A stretch of DNA of 43,038 nucleotides from Sedimentisphaerales bacterium (GTDB lineage Bacteria; Planctomycetota; Phycisphaerae; Sedimentisphaerales; SM23-30). The position numbers and the translations under genes were made by a program. This document shows, piece after piece, positions 25,901-33,307 of the stretch. A model generated the notes under the pieces. It had not been told where the DNA came from, made no database searches, and saw only the letters and a list, made by a program, of their open reading frames with translations. The DNA lies in assembly GCA_016930855.1 (NCBI GenBank), contig JAFGFX010000047.1, positions 1-43,038 on the forward strand, read 5' to 3'. Position 1 is the stretch's first letter, and each line of letters opens with the position of its first letter.

Positions 25901-27779
25901 ACAGGGGCAGGAAAAGCTGGAGCAACTGGATCTTTCCGGCGTCACGGATATCCAGACCGAATGGACCTGGGACGCCGGCCGGCGGCAGTGGTCCGCTTCG
26001 GCCTGGGCGGATCTGACCGCCACGGATATCCGGGCCGCTTGCCGGTTTGATCCGAACGATCCCGAGCCGTTCCGCTGGGAAAAACCGGCGGCCGAGTCCC
26101 TGCGCCTGGAGGCGGCCGGCCGGGTGGGCTTCTCTTCGGACAGCTGGGATCTGGATCAATGTCGGATTCTTTTCGGATCGAATACCGTTTCGGTTTCCGG
26201 TCGATTTCGCCCGCAAGAGTCAACGGCGGCCGGCGACTCTTTGGATCTGGATCCCGTGGCCGAGCCGTGGATACCGCCGGCGGTGTCGTTGCGGCCGGAG
26301 CGGCTCGAGGTCAGCCTGCGGGCGCCGGACATCTCCGGCCCGGCGAACTGGTTTCCCGCCCTGAGCGGCCTGGACGTGCAGGGAAATCTGGACGCCGATG
26401 TGCAGATCTTCCGGCCGCATCCGTCCGACCCGCTGCGCTGGGAACCATCCCGCGTGCAGGGCCGGATCGCCGCCGTCTGGCAGGACTATCCGCTGGCGCT
26501 GGAGATTCGGGATTGGAAATTCGCCGACAATCACCTGATCCTGCCGGAGGCGTACTTCCAGGTGGGCCAGAATCAGGTATCGCTGGTAGCGGACCTGGAA
26601 CATCCGATTTTAACGCTCCAGGGCTGGAAGGAGGCGTCCAGCCATCCGGCCGGCCGGCTCGATTTGATCTCCCAGCGGGTGGATATGGACGATATCCAGC
26701 GGTTCCTGGAGACCCTGCCGGATCCGTCCGCGCGGACCGGATCGCCGCCGGGAACTCTTCCGGCCGGATCGTCCGCCGAGACGTCCGCCGAGACGTCCTG
26801 CGGGTCCTTTCAATCCTGGTTGACCGGCCTGCAATCGAGTCGCCTGCACGGCGTGTGCCTGTTCCAGGAGCTGGGATACACCGATCCGGCCAGCGGGGTG
26901 CGGATGGACCTGGAGAAACTGGGAGGCAGTTATGCCCTGGCGGCCGGCCAACTCGATCTGGAGTTCACCGCCGGCCTGGGCGGCGGGGCGGTGGAAGGAT
27001 CCTTCCGCATGGATATTCGAGGCCCGGACCCGCAGATCGAGTACCATCAGCAAGCCCGCGAGATCCAGGCCCGCCCGATGCTGCGGGGCCTGGTGGAAAG
27101 CGAGTTTCCCGGCCTGGAGGTGACCGGTTCCATCTCGGAGACCAAGAAGCTTAGCGGCAGTCTCTGCCAGATCCTGCACAGCGGATTCGGCTGGCAGGGA
27201 ACCGGCACCACCCAGTGTCAGCAGGGGATTCTCTACGGTCCCGGCGGTCCCGGCTGGGTCCTGCGGGTCTTCCCCGGCCTCCAGCTGGTCAAGTATGCCT
27301 GGCGGGAATTCACCAACGAATACACGCTGGCGCCGGACGGCACGAAGAAAAACACCATGCTGTTCAAGGGCAGCCCCATCGATATCTACGTGGACGGGGA
27401 TTCCCGGCCGGTCCGGGACGAGGGCGAATACCGCACGCTGATGGAGACCCTGCAGAAGGATCTGGAGATCAGCCGCCGCAAGCTGGGGGACCTGGTCGCC
27501 TCGGGCGCCGACGATACCACGGGCGAGGCGGGCTACATCCGCCGCCGGACCGAGGGGCTCGAGCAGTTGTGGCGCCGGCATCAGGCCGGCCAAACCCTGC
27601 GGGCGGCCCGGGCGAACTACACCGTGGGCGGCCTGATCAGCACCAAGCGGCGGGAGGATTTCGCCAAGCCGACCGAGATCCTGCGGATCCCGATCTTTCA
27701 GACCCGCAGTTATATCGTCGACCGCCAGATGGTCGGCATCGAAACCAGCAACGTGCCGTTCAATCCCCTGGGACTCTGA
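22977..27779 (+). CDS. Very large AsmA-like envelope protein
   Basis: 1600 residues. A basic N-terminus is followed by one membrane anchor (about 9-30: IRILLCLFCLGTAGYALL), and then the typical AsmA/TamB-family opening, a first beta-rich unit with FQRRVQIGRIHISWSQGVRI and IEDLVIQRKA. The rest is a long series of beta-strand-like segments expected to fold as a hydrophobic groove that spans the periplasm. The C-terminal region (about 1310-1520) has the AsmA-C features (GGGAVEGSFRMDIRGP, then HSGFGWQGTGTTQCQQGILYG). A short charged helix follows (about 1475-1545), and the end is FQTRSYIVDRQMVGIE. Such proteins are implicated in phospholipid transport to the outer membrane. It is one gene without frameshift. 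The family assignment is by pattern, not by search. Confidence 0.75.
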   Translation: MWKKRLKRGIRILLCLFCLGTAGYALLPSCLPTGMVRSRLIAQLERDFQRRVQIGRIHISWSQGVRIEDLVIQRKAKFGPGPLLQIDRVHTAFRPWMLLRQGLQTVYLEDVTLYVVATEKELNVIDLPPLEMSRLEVDRATVHFESRLNGLATESVFSVGAAVFLQDQRYGGTRWQLQATQQGQTGPTLVSGGQIGDFRVPDAGFGGANRQNLTLNVQELDLRPLRLDRWLNLALDRSERPAGEPLPVCTALGGVCSAALQLENVDEGDLQISGDFKTSNVQVQLLSPRWEAPRTFEPADWSGQIELAVDPIGPAIRCPRFRLEGPGLLIAGQGLYDARPDALTGVSLTIEQGRLEPNQWIACLPADLVEPYRDALGSGPIEFQCQYDAAGPQEVGRIQLDGDRWRFRTPQVQKDSPEPLRLEARWTFHRPRGQLEINPIHLRWGTLESRSELVLADAGNLAGLIRDGRWAQLCRSLLDDLGQPSGQASWQTAVRIERLDQWRRHFPALAPLEDDWISQGPLEIHGQCLNTAEEPNQIRLTVDLPSEARWQWLQDGKIRFNKPPGQTLHCELSGRRRAGWDIDALRIRARYDQAEIIFGPGRLVSANPIPIAAADHPQLADGPGDPSALQDWYDLSGRYRDLTVQELGGDWQVTRLEEWLALLPEIRADLQQEGIDLEGACRGRIDYRHEPGQSWDGSCQLQLRDLAIRAIEARTESARKNAAASTTVLWQKPAGTPAACRLQLTEAEPNGLVAYRLRAELPDLQVQADGQAVRLATAADSLGPLRQRQWQFDAHVSDWATLRRYLLPDRDWVATVGDSRLCFDRLAGGGHFAGILQIGELSESLTFSLQADDSSARVQLFEAGGGVRPLWQKSAGTPLRLDGKIELAMKNDWLGIFWDDGQSESSGRRLRWNEISLRTDGLTGTFSGYLDYEIPPEDFGPALGNRYLKLFGRQRFRLDHDRLDGNSWPFWQEMRQGQEKLEQLDLSGVTDIQTEWTWDAGRRQWSASAWADLTATDIRAACRFDPNDPEPFRWEKPAAESLRLEAAGRVGFSSDSWDLDQCRILFGSNTVSVSGRFRPQESTAAGDSLDLDPVAEPWIPPAVSLRPERLEVSLRAPDISGPANWFPALSGLDVQGNLDADVQIFRPHPSDPLRWEPSRVQGRIAAVWQDYPLALEIRDWKFADNHLILPEAYFQVGQNQVSLVADLEHPILTLQGWKEASSHPAGRLDLISQRVDMDDIQRFLETLPDPSARTGSPPGTLPAGSSAETSAETSCGSFQSWLTGLQSSRLHGVCLFQELGYTDPASGVRMDLEKLGGSYALAAGQLDLEFTAGLGGGAVEGSFRMDIRGPDPQIEYHQQAREIQARPMLRGLVESEFPGLEVTGSISETKKLSGSLCQILHSGFGWQGTGTTQCQQGILYGPGGPGWVLRVFPGLQLVKYAWREFTNEYTLAPDGTKKNTMLFKGSPIDIYVDGDSRPVRDEGEYRTLMETLQKDLEISRRKLGDLVASGADDTTGEAGYIRRRTEGLEQLWRRHQAGQTLRAARANYTVGGLISTKRREDFAKPTEILRIPIFQTRSYIVDRQMVGIETSNVPFNPLGL

Positions 27780-27865
27780 GACGCTTGCGACCGCGTTCTT
27801 ACCATCGCCGGCCGACGATGGCGTGTGCCGCACTTCATCCCAACCACTCCGATGCGCCCGGCGTA

Positions 27866-29305
27866 TCAGGGGGTGTCCGCCTCGGTGGTGGGCATGGCCG
27901 GCGGTGTCGACGTCGCCGCCAGCGGGTGGATCTCGATGACCCGCATGGATTTCCACTTGCCGTGCAGGAACCGGGACAGATACACCAGCGACAACACGCA
28001 GACATACACGGTGGCGAATGACCAGGCCGCGTACAGGCCCCAGCCGAACCGCACCGCCAGAAAGGTGGGCAGCACCATGATCAGCCAACTGAGAACCACC
28101 GCCACCAGCATGACAAAGCGGGTATCGCCGGCGCCTTTCAGGGCGGCGGCGAAGATGATGTTGCCGGTGTCGAACAGGCAGTAGAAGCCGATGAAGCGCA
28201 GCAGGTTGGTCACGATACCGGCCAGCCGGGTGAAATCCTCCGGGGGATTCTGGCCGGCGAAGGGCAGCAGAAACAGGTCCGGCACGATCCAATAGCCCAG
28301 GGCGACCAGGGACATGTAGGATATCGTCAGGCAGAACGCCGACCAGGTGGTCCGCTGGGCCAGGCCGGGTTGATTGCGGCCCAGGGCCTGGCCGACCAGC
28401 GTGGTGACCGCGATGCCCAGCCCGATCATGGGCAGGAAGGCCAGCAGGTTGATCCGAAAGGCGATGGTCGTCGCCTCCAGGGCGTGTTTGTCCATGCGGC
28501 CGATGAGGATCAGAAACAGGTTGAACGCCAGCATGTCGAGCATGAACTGCACGCCGTTGGGGGCCCCGAAGCGCAGCAGTCGCCCCAGCAGGTCCCCGCT
28601 TAGCCTGCGGCCGCTGAGGGTGGCGAACGGCCGCCGGTATTTCGCCCGGAGAAACAGGGCGAAAAACACCGCGGCGGTAAAGCAGTGCGACGCCACCGTC
28701 GCCCAGGCCGCCCCGGCGATGCCCCATTCGGGGAATATCCAGTGCCCGTAGATCCAACAGTAATCCAGGACCAGATTGACGATGGTCCCGCCGCAGTTGA
28801 CCGCCATGACGATCCACATCTTGCTGCGGCCGGTGAAAAATCCGGCGACCGAGGAGCTCAGCAGCATCGGCGCGGCGCTGAAGCAGATGATCCGGAAATA
28901 GATGATCTCGTTTTGGCGATGGACCGGATCGTGCCCCACCCATCGGAAGAAGGGTTCGGCCGTGGGGATCAGGCCGAGGATCAGCAGCCCGGAAGCCAGC
29001 GAGAAGAAGATCCCCTGCCAGACCGCCGGTCCCACCCGCTGGTGCCGGTTGGCCCCGGTGTATTGGGCCACGAAGGTGTTGACGTATTGAACGGTCCCCA
29101 GAAAGAAGCTGCAGATCGCGAACATCGCCAGGCCCGCCTGCACCGCCGCGGCCATCTCCGCCTGGGAGTGGCGGGCCAAAAACACGCTGTCGACGAACAT
29201 CTGGATCGTGTGGGCGCTGGAGTTCAGGATCAGCGGAAACGCCAGGGTCAACACCTCCGCGGCCCCGCCTGGTCCCTGCCAGCGATGTCGTAAAGGGGTT
29301 ATCAT
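27866..29305 (-). CDS. MATE-family efflux transporter
   Basis: 479 residues from ATG 29305 (MITPLRHRWQGPGGAAEVL). Twelve hydrophobic segments are spread evenly over the protein in two similar halves, as in MATE/NorM proteins. Family landmarks are the N-terminal LAFPLILNSSAHTIQMFVDSVFLA region (split: LAFPLILNSSA, then MFVDSVFLARHS), FLGTVQYVNTFVAQYTGA near 75-92, and VTTLVGQALGRNQ near 285. Likely a Na+- or H+-coupled exporter of organic compounds; the substrate cannot be read from sequence. The -10 box with extended TG lies 7 nt before the ATG and there is no Shine-Dalgarno sequence. It is convergent with the AsmA-like gene. Confidence 0.93.
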   Translation of the reverse strand: MITPLRHRWQGPGGAAEVLTLAFPLILNSSAHTIQMFVDSVFLARHSQAEMAAAVQAGLAMFAICSFFLGTVQYVNTFVAQYTGANRHQRVGPAVWQGIFFSLASGLLILGLIPTAEPFFRWVGHDPVHRQNEIIYFRIICFSAAPMLLSSSVAGFFTGRSKMWIVMAVNCGGTIVNLVLDYCWIYGHWIFPEWGIAGAAWATVASHCFTAAVFFALFLRAKYRRPFATLSGRRLSGDLLGRLLRFGAPNGVQFMLDMLAFNLFLILIGRMDKHALEATTIAFRINLLAFLPMIGLGIAVTTLVGQALGRNQPGLAQRTTWSAFCLTISYMSLVALGYWIVPDLFLLPFAGQNPPEDFTRLAGIVTNLLRFIGFYCLFDTGNIIFAAALKGAGDTRFVMLVAVVLSWLIMVLPTFLAVRFGWGLYAAWSFATVYVCVLSLVYLSRFLHGKWKSMRVIEIHPLAATSTPPAMPTTEADTP

Positions 29306-29312
29306 GGTCTGG

Positions 29313-29341
29313 AGTGTAGCATAAATCGCGGGCAGGTTACA
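29313..29341 (-). promoter_or_regulatory. Predicted extended -10 promoter of the MATE gene (leaderless)
   Basis: On the minus strand: weak -35 TGTAAC (29341-29336), 17-nt spacer ending in TGC, -10 TACACT (29318-29313), giving TGCTACACT. The ATG is 7 nt further on, so the message is predicted to start at the start codon. Confidence 0.55.
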
Positions 29342-29596
29342 CCGGTAAATGAACATCGGGTTCACAACGCGTCAAAATCGCCGGTCGCGGACGGGATTAT
29401 CCAATCGCCCGCGGCGCCGATTGCGAGACGTTGTCGGTGTTGAGGTCCGCTCTTGCTTTCGTTTGTCCTTTCGGGCAGGCGGAAGAATGGCAGCACTTTC
29501 GCCGGGGCGTAAGGAGTGCTCCTGCGGATAAACGCTTGAAGGTCAACGATGTGGATTTCAAGACAAGGGTTGCTGCGCGGAATCCGGGATGCGCTG

Positions 29597-30661
29597 CTAT
29601 TCGAACAGGGAGGCGTCTTCGGGCGGATCGGGTTGCCTCTCGGTACGCGCCGGCGGCGCCGCCGGCGGTTGCAGGCCCAACTGCCGGTAGGCCGCCGCCA
29701 GGGCGGTGCGGCCGTTGCGGGTCCGGGCGACAAAGCCGATCTGGAGCAGATACGGCTCGACTACGTCCTCCAGGGTGTCGCGGTCTTCTCCCAGGGTGGC
29801 CGCCAGGGCCTCGATGCCGGCCGGACCGCCCTGGTAGGTGGCGATCAGGGTTCTCAAATAGGTTCTGTCCAGCGGGTCCAGTCCCAGCTCGTCGATCTCC
29901 TCGATCCGCAGGGCCTTCTCGGCCAGGGCCCGGGTGATCCGGCCGTCAGCGCGGACCTGGGCGTAGTCCCGCACCCGCCGCAGCAGGCGGTTGGCGACGC
30001 GGGGCGTGCCCCGGCTGCAGCGGCTCAGCAGGTTGAGGGCCTCGGTCTCCACCGCAAGTGCCAGGATCCTCGCCGAGCGGGCCAGGCACTGGGCCAGGTG
30101 ATCCTGCGACCAGAATTCCAGATGCTGCTGGATGCCGAACCGGGCCCGCAGCGGCGCCGAGATCATCCCGGCCCGGGTGGTCGCCCCGATCAGCGTGAAC
30201 GGCTGCAAGGGGATGTTGATCGTCTTGGCGTGCACGCCGCTGTCGACGGTGAAGTCCACCTGGAAATCCTCCATCGCCGGGTACATGAATTCCTCGACCA
30301 CCGTCGGCAGCCGGTGGATCTCGTCCACGAACAGGATGTCCGCCTGCTGTAGATTCGTCAGGATGCCCATCAGGTCGCCCGGCCGGGTCAGCGCCGGGCC
30401 GCTGCTGGTCCGCAGGCGGGCGCCCATCTCGTGGGCGATCACGTGGGCCAGCGTGGTCTTGCCCAGTCCCGGCGGGCCGTGCAGCAGGATGTGCTCGACC
30501 GGCTCCGCCCGCTGCTTGGCCGCCGTCAGGGCGATGCGCAGCTTGGCGATGACCTTCTCCTGGCCGATGCACTCATCGAGCGTTTCCGGCCGCAGCGCCA
30601 GATCGTAGCGGCGCTCCTCCGGGTCCTGGCTCGATGCGTCGATGATTCGTTCCCGCGCCAT
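29597..30661 (-). CDS. ruvB: Holliday junction DNA helicase RuvB
   Basis: AAA+ motor that drives branch migration of Holliday junctions together with RuvA. 354 residues from ATG 30661; an in-frame GTG at 30676 is possible and would add five residues. Walker A HGPPGLGKTT at about 61-70, Walker B ILFVDEIHRL at about 109-118, sensor GATTRAG near 165-171, and the winged-helix C-terminal domain with RTYLRTLIATYQGGPAGIEA. The tail after about 325 is Pro-rich. It lies downstream of the threonine aldolase gene, not directly after ruvA as in many genomes. Confidence 0.96.
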   Translation of the reverse strand: MARERIIDASSQDPEERRYDLALRPETLDECIGQEKVIAKLRIALTAAKQRAEPVEHILLHGPPGLGKTTLAHVIAHEMGARLRTSSGPALTRPGDLMGILTNLQQADILFVDEIHRLPTVVEEFMYPAMEDFQVDFTVDSGVHAKTINIPLQPFTLIGATTRAGMISAPLRARFGIQQHLEFWSQDHLAQCLARSARILALAVETEALNLLSRCSRGTPRVANRLLRRVRDYAQVRADGRITRALAEKALRIEEIDELGLDPLDRTYLRTLIATYQGGPAGIEALAATLGEDRDTLEDVVEPYLLQIGFVARTRNGRTALAAAYRQLGLQPPAAPPARTERQPDPPEDASLFE

Positions 30662-30720
30662 AATGCCCGCACTCACCCTGTCGTGTTGGGGATTGTTCGT
30701 TTCCTGTCGGCACTATTCCA

Positions 30721-30747
30721 CCGCGGCCGCCGCGGCCGCCGCGGCCG
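30721..30747. repeat. Three perfect 9-bp GC-only repeats
   Basis: CCGCGGCCG three times in a row between the threonine aldolase gene and ruvB. Each unit overlaps two palindromes (CCGCGG and CGGCCG). Non-coding in this annotation. Confidence 0.85.
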
Positions 30748-30807
30748 TCCGTCTGGTATCATCGCCAGCCGGCGAATCCTCCGCAAGCGCCGATTGGAAA
30801 ATCCGTT

Positions 30808-31830
30808 TCAGGCCGTCAGGGTATCGTGAAGGATCCCGATGGCCTCTTCGATCTGTTCGGCCGAGACATCCAGATGGGTCACGGCGCGGAGGGTGTCCGG
30901 CCCGACGGCCAGCATCCGCAGGCCGGCCTGTTCCAGTTCGACGGCTAGGCGGTCCGCCGGCCGGTCGGTCAGGCGGATGAGGACCATGTTGGTTTCCACC
31001 TCCGCCGGCCGCAATGCGATCCCCGGCAGCTCGGCGATTCCCTCGGCCAGCCGCCGGGCGTTGGCGTGGTCCTGGGCCAGGCGCAGGCGATGGTTCTCGA
31101 GGGCATAGAGCGCCCCGGCGGCGAGGATGCCCGCCTGCCGCATGGCCCCGCCGAACATCTTGCGGAAGCGCCGCGCCCGGTCAATCAGGGCCTTGGTGCC
31201 GGCCAGGACCGAGCCGACCGGGGCGCCGAGCCCCTTGGAGAAGCAGACGCTGACCGTATCGAAATATTTGGCGTAGGTGCGCTCGGAAAGGCCGCTGGCG
31301 ATCGCGGCGTTCCACAGGCGGGCGCCGTCCAGGTGCAATGCCAGGTTCGCTTCTCGGGCCGCCTCGGCGACCTCCGCGATTTGTTCAAGGGGCCAAATGG
31401 CCCCGCCGCCGCGGTTGTGCGTGTTTTCCACGCAGACCAGCTTCGTCGGCGGAAAGTGCAGGTTCCGCGGCCGCAGCGCCGCCCGCAGGTCGCCGGCGCT
31501 GAATATCCCGCGTCTACCCGGCAGCAGCCGGCACATCACCCCCGACAATCCCGCCGGTCCGCCCGCCTCGTAGTAGTAGCAGTGGGCGTTGGCGTCGCAG
31601 AGGATCTCGTCGCCCGGTTCGGTGTGGGCCCGGATCGCCGCCTGGTTGGTCATGGTCCCCGAGGGCATGAAGACCGCCGCCTCCTTGCCGAGCAGCCTGG
31701 CCGTCTGCCGTTCCAGCTGCTTGACCGTCGGGTCGTCGCCCAGGACGTCGTCGCCCACCTCGGCGTCGGCCATCGCCTGCCGCATCGCCGGCGTCGGCCG
31801 CGTGATCGTGTCGCTGCGCAGATCAATCAT
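30808..31830 (-). CDS. ltaE: Low-specificity L-threonine aldolase
   Basis: PLP enzyme that splits L-threonine or allo-threonine into glycine and acetaldehyde (340 residues, family length). Start at ATG 31830 (MIDLRSDTITRPT), the canonical N-terminus; the upstream extension to 31878 lies between promoter and gene. H83 (NAHCYYYE) stacks on PLP, D168 (HLDGARLWN) binds the pyridine ring, and K199 (CFSKGLGAPVGS) forms the Schiff base. It sits between ruvA and ruvB on the same strand but has its own promoter (31908-31937), so it may be a separate unit that carries ruvB along. Confidence 0.93.
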   Translation of the reverse strand: MIDLRSDTITRPTPAMRQAMADAEVGDDVLGDDPTVKQLERQTARLLGKEAAVFMPSGTMTNQAAIRAHTEPGDEILCDANAHCYYYEAGGPAGLSGVMCRLLPGRRGIFSAGDLRAALRPRNLHFPPTKLVCVENTHNRGGGAIWPLEQIAEVAEAAREANLALHLDGARLWNAAIASGLSERTYAKYFDTVSVCFSKGLGAPVGSVLAGTKALIDRARRFRKMFGGAMRQAGILAAGALYALENHRLRLAQDHANARRLAEGIAELPGIALRPAEVETNMVLIRLTDRPADRLAVELEQAGLRMLAVGPDTLRAVTHLDVSAEQIEEAIGILHDTLTA

Positions 31831-31907
31831 CAAACCAGCCCTTGTCTGACGCGAAACCGCGCCGTTCGTTATTCTCATCCGGCCGCAAAAGGCCCAGACA
31901 TAATTCT

Positions 31908-31937
31908 GGTATAGTCATGCCCGTGCACGATTGTCAA
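31908..31937 (-). promoter_or_regulatory. Predicted promoter of the threonine aldolase gene
   Basis: On the minus strand: consensus -35 TTGACA (31937-31932), 18-nt spacer, -10 TATACC (31913-31908). Leader about 71 nt. It would also transcribe ruvB, 146 bp beyond the aldolase gene. Confidence 0.65.
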
Positions 31938-32071
31938 TCCGGCGAAGGTAGGGGCGGGCATTCGTCTTTTCGTTGGGTTCCTGGATCCTGCCCGCGAGGG
32001 AGCACCATAAAAAGACATATTTGTACCATTTTGTATCTATTCCATTTTTATCCATCCGCGCCTCTCGCCGG

Positions 32072-32710
32072 TCAGGGCGCGATGGCGCCGGCCTTGAGGC
32101 GATAGACCGCCTGGATCAGGGCGTCGGTGGTGGCGATGTTGTCGAAGCCCTGGACGGCGCGGCCGATCAGGTCCTCGGCATCCTGCGGCCGTTCGCCCAG
32201 TTGCAGCAGGATCTCCAGGGCCTCCCGCTCCATGTCGCTCAGGGGCTTGCGGGCCGCGCCGATCCGGGCGGCCTGCCGGGCGAAATCGCCCATCTTGCCC
32301 CGCAGCTCGGCGATGATCTGCACGGCGGTGCGCTTGCCGATCTCCGGCAGGGTGGCCAGCATCTTGTCGTCGCCGCTCTCGATGTAGGCGGCGATCTGGT
32401 CCAGCGGCCGGGCCAGCGCCCGCAGCGCCTTGCGGATGCCGATGCCCTTGACCGACAGGAAGCGCCGGAAAAAGTCCTTGTCCAGCGCCCGGGGAAACCC
32501 GACGATCCGCGGCACCAGGTTGCCGCCGGCCGAGCTGCCCTCGTAATATTCCAGGCAGTACAGCGTGATCGGCCGCTGGATCTGCCCCGACAGATCACAG
32601 ACCGCGTAGCCCGGCACCATCAACTCGTAGCCGATATCGCCCACCTCCAGGATCACGGTATTCGACTCGGTATCGAGCTGGGCCAGAATTCCGGTTATCC
32701 GCGCTATCAT
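32072..32710 (-). CDS. ruvA: Holliday junction DNA helicase subunit RuvA
   Basis: Binds four-way junctions and loads RuvB. 212 residues from ATG 32710 (MIARITGILAQ), the standard N-terminus; an extension to 32755 would overlap ruvC. It has the OB-fold domain I (about 1-64), the helix-hairpin-helix domain II (FLSVKGIGIRKALRAL, ATLPEIGKRTAVQIIAEL), and the C-terminal RuvB-binding domain III (about 160-212). It lies 13 nt downstream of ruvC, in the usual ruvC-ruvA order. Confidence 0.94.
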   Translation of the reverse strand: MIARITGILAQLDTESNTVILEVGDIGYELMVPGYAVCDLSGQIQRPITLYCLEYYEGSSAGGNLVPRIVGFPRALDKDFFRRFLSVKGIGIRKALRALARPLDQIAAYIESGDDKMLATLPEIGKRTAVQIIAELRGKMGDFARQAARIGAARKPLSDMEREALEILLQLGERPQDAEDLIGRAVQGFDNIATTDALIQAVYRLKAGAIAP

Positions 32711-32723
32711 GGATCCGCTGCCC

Positions 32724-33215
32724 TCACATCGCGCCCGTTGGTTTCGACAGTTCATCGACGCAGCACATCGCGACCGCCAGGGCGTCGGCCACGTCCGCCG
32801 GCTCCGGCAGCCGGGCCAGTTGCAGCTGCGTTTGCACCGCCCGCTGCATCTGCTGCTTGCTCGCCCGCCCGCTGCCGGTCAGCGACTTCTTGATCCGGGT
32901 CGCCGCATAACCCCGCACCGCGATGCCCCGCTGCGCCGCCGCCAGTAGGAACATCCCCCGGGCGTGTCCCATCAGGATGGCCGTGCGCGGATGGCGGTAG
33001 TGGGCGTACAATTCCTCGATGGCCATACAGTTAGGCGCGTGCTCGGCGAGCAGGGCGTCGGCGTCGGCGAAGATCTGGGCCAGCCGACGCGCCAGGGGCA
33101 ACTCCTCGGCCGCCCGGATCGTGCCGGCGTCCAGCACCTGCACCTGACCCGCCCGCAGTGCGATCACCGCGTAGCCGCTGGTCCGCAGTCCCGGGTCCAC
33201 TCCCAGCACCTTCAT
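32724..33215 (-). CDS. ruvC: Holliday junction resolvase RuvC
   Basis: Endonuclease that cuts Holliday junctions (163 residues). The four acidic catalytic residues are present: D7 (LGVDPGL), E67 (MAIEELY), D141 and D144 (PADVADALAVA). The start is ATG 33215 (MKVLGVDPGLRTSGYAV), with AAGG about 14 nt upstream. It lies 92 bp downstream of cysS, after a possible weak terminator, and 13 nt before ruvA. Confidence 0.96.
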   Translation of the reverse strand: MKVLGVDPGLRTSGYAVIALRAGQVQVLDAGTIRAAEELPLARRLAQIFADADALLAEHAPNCMAIEELYAHYRHPRTAILMGHARGMFLLAAAQRGIAVRGYAATRIKKSLTGSGRASKQQMQRAVQTQLQLARLPEPADVADALAVAMCCVDELSKPTGAM

Positions 33216-33245
33216 GATCCGCCGGCCTTATACACTCTAGCAAAA

Positions 33246-33275
33246 CTCCCGGCCGAGGGGCAAAACCACCCTCGG
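33246..33275 (-). terminator. Possible weak terminator after cysS
   Basis: On the minus strand CCGAGGG (33275-33269) pairs with CCCTCGG (33259-33253), loop 9 nt; only a short T stretch (AGTTTTG) follows a few bases later. It may reduce transcription from cysS into ruvC. Confidence 0.4.
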
Positions 33276-33307
33276 TTGGTTTATCGCATTGGTTTTATTG
33301 GACGCCC

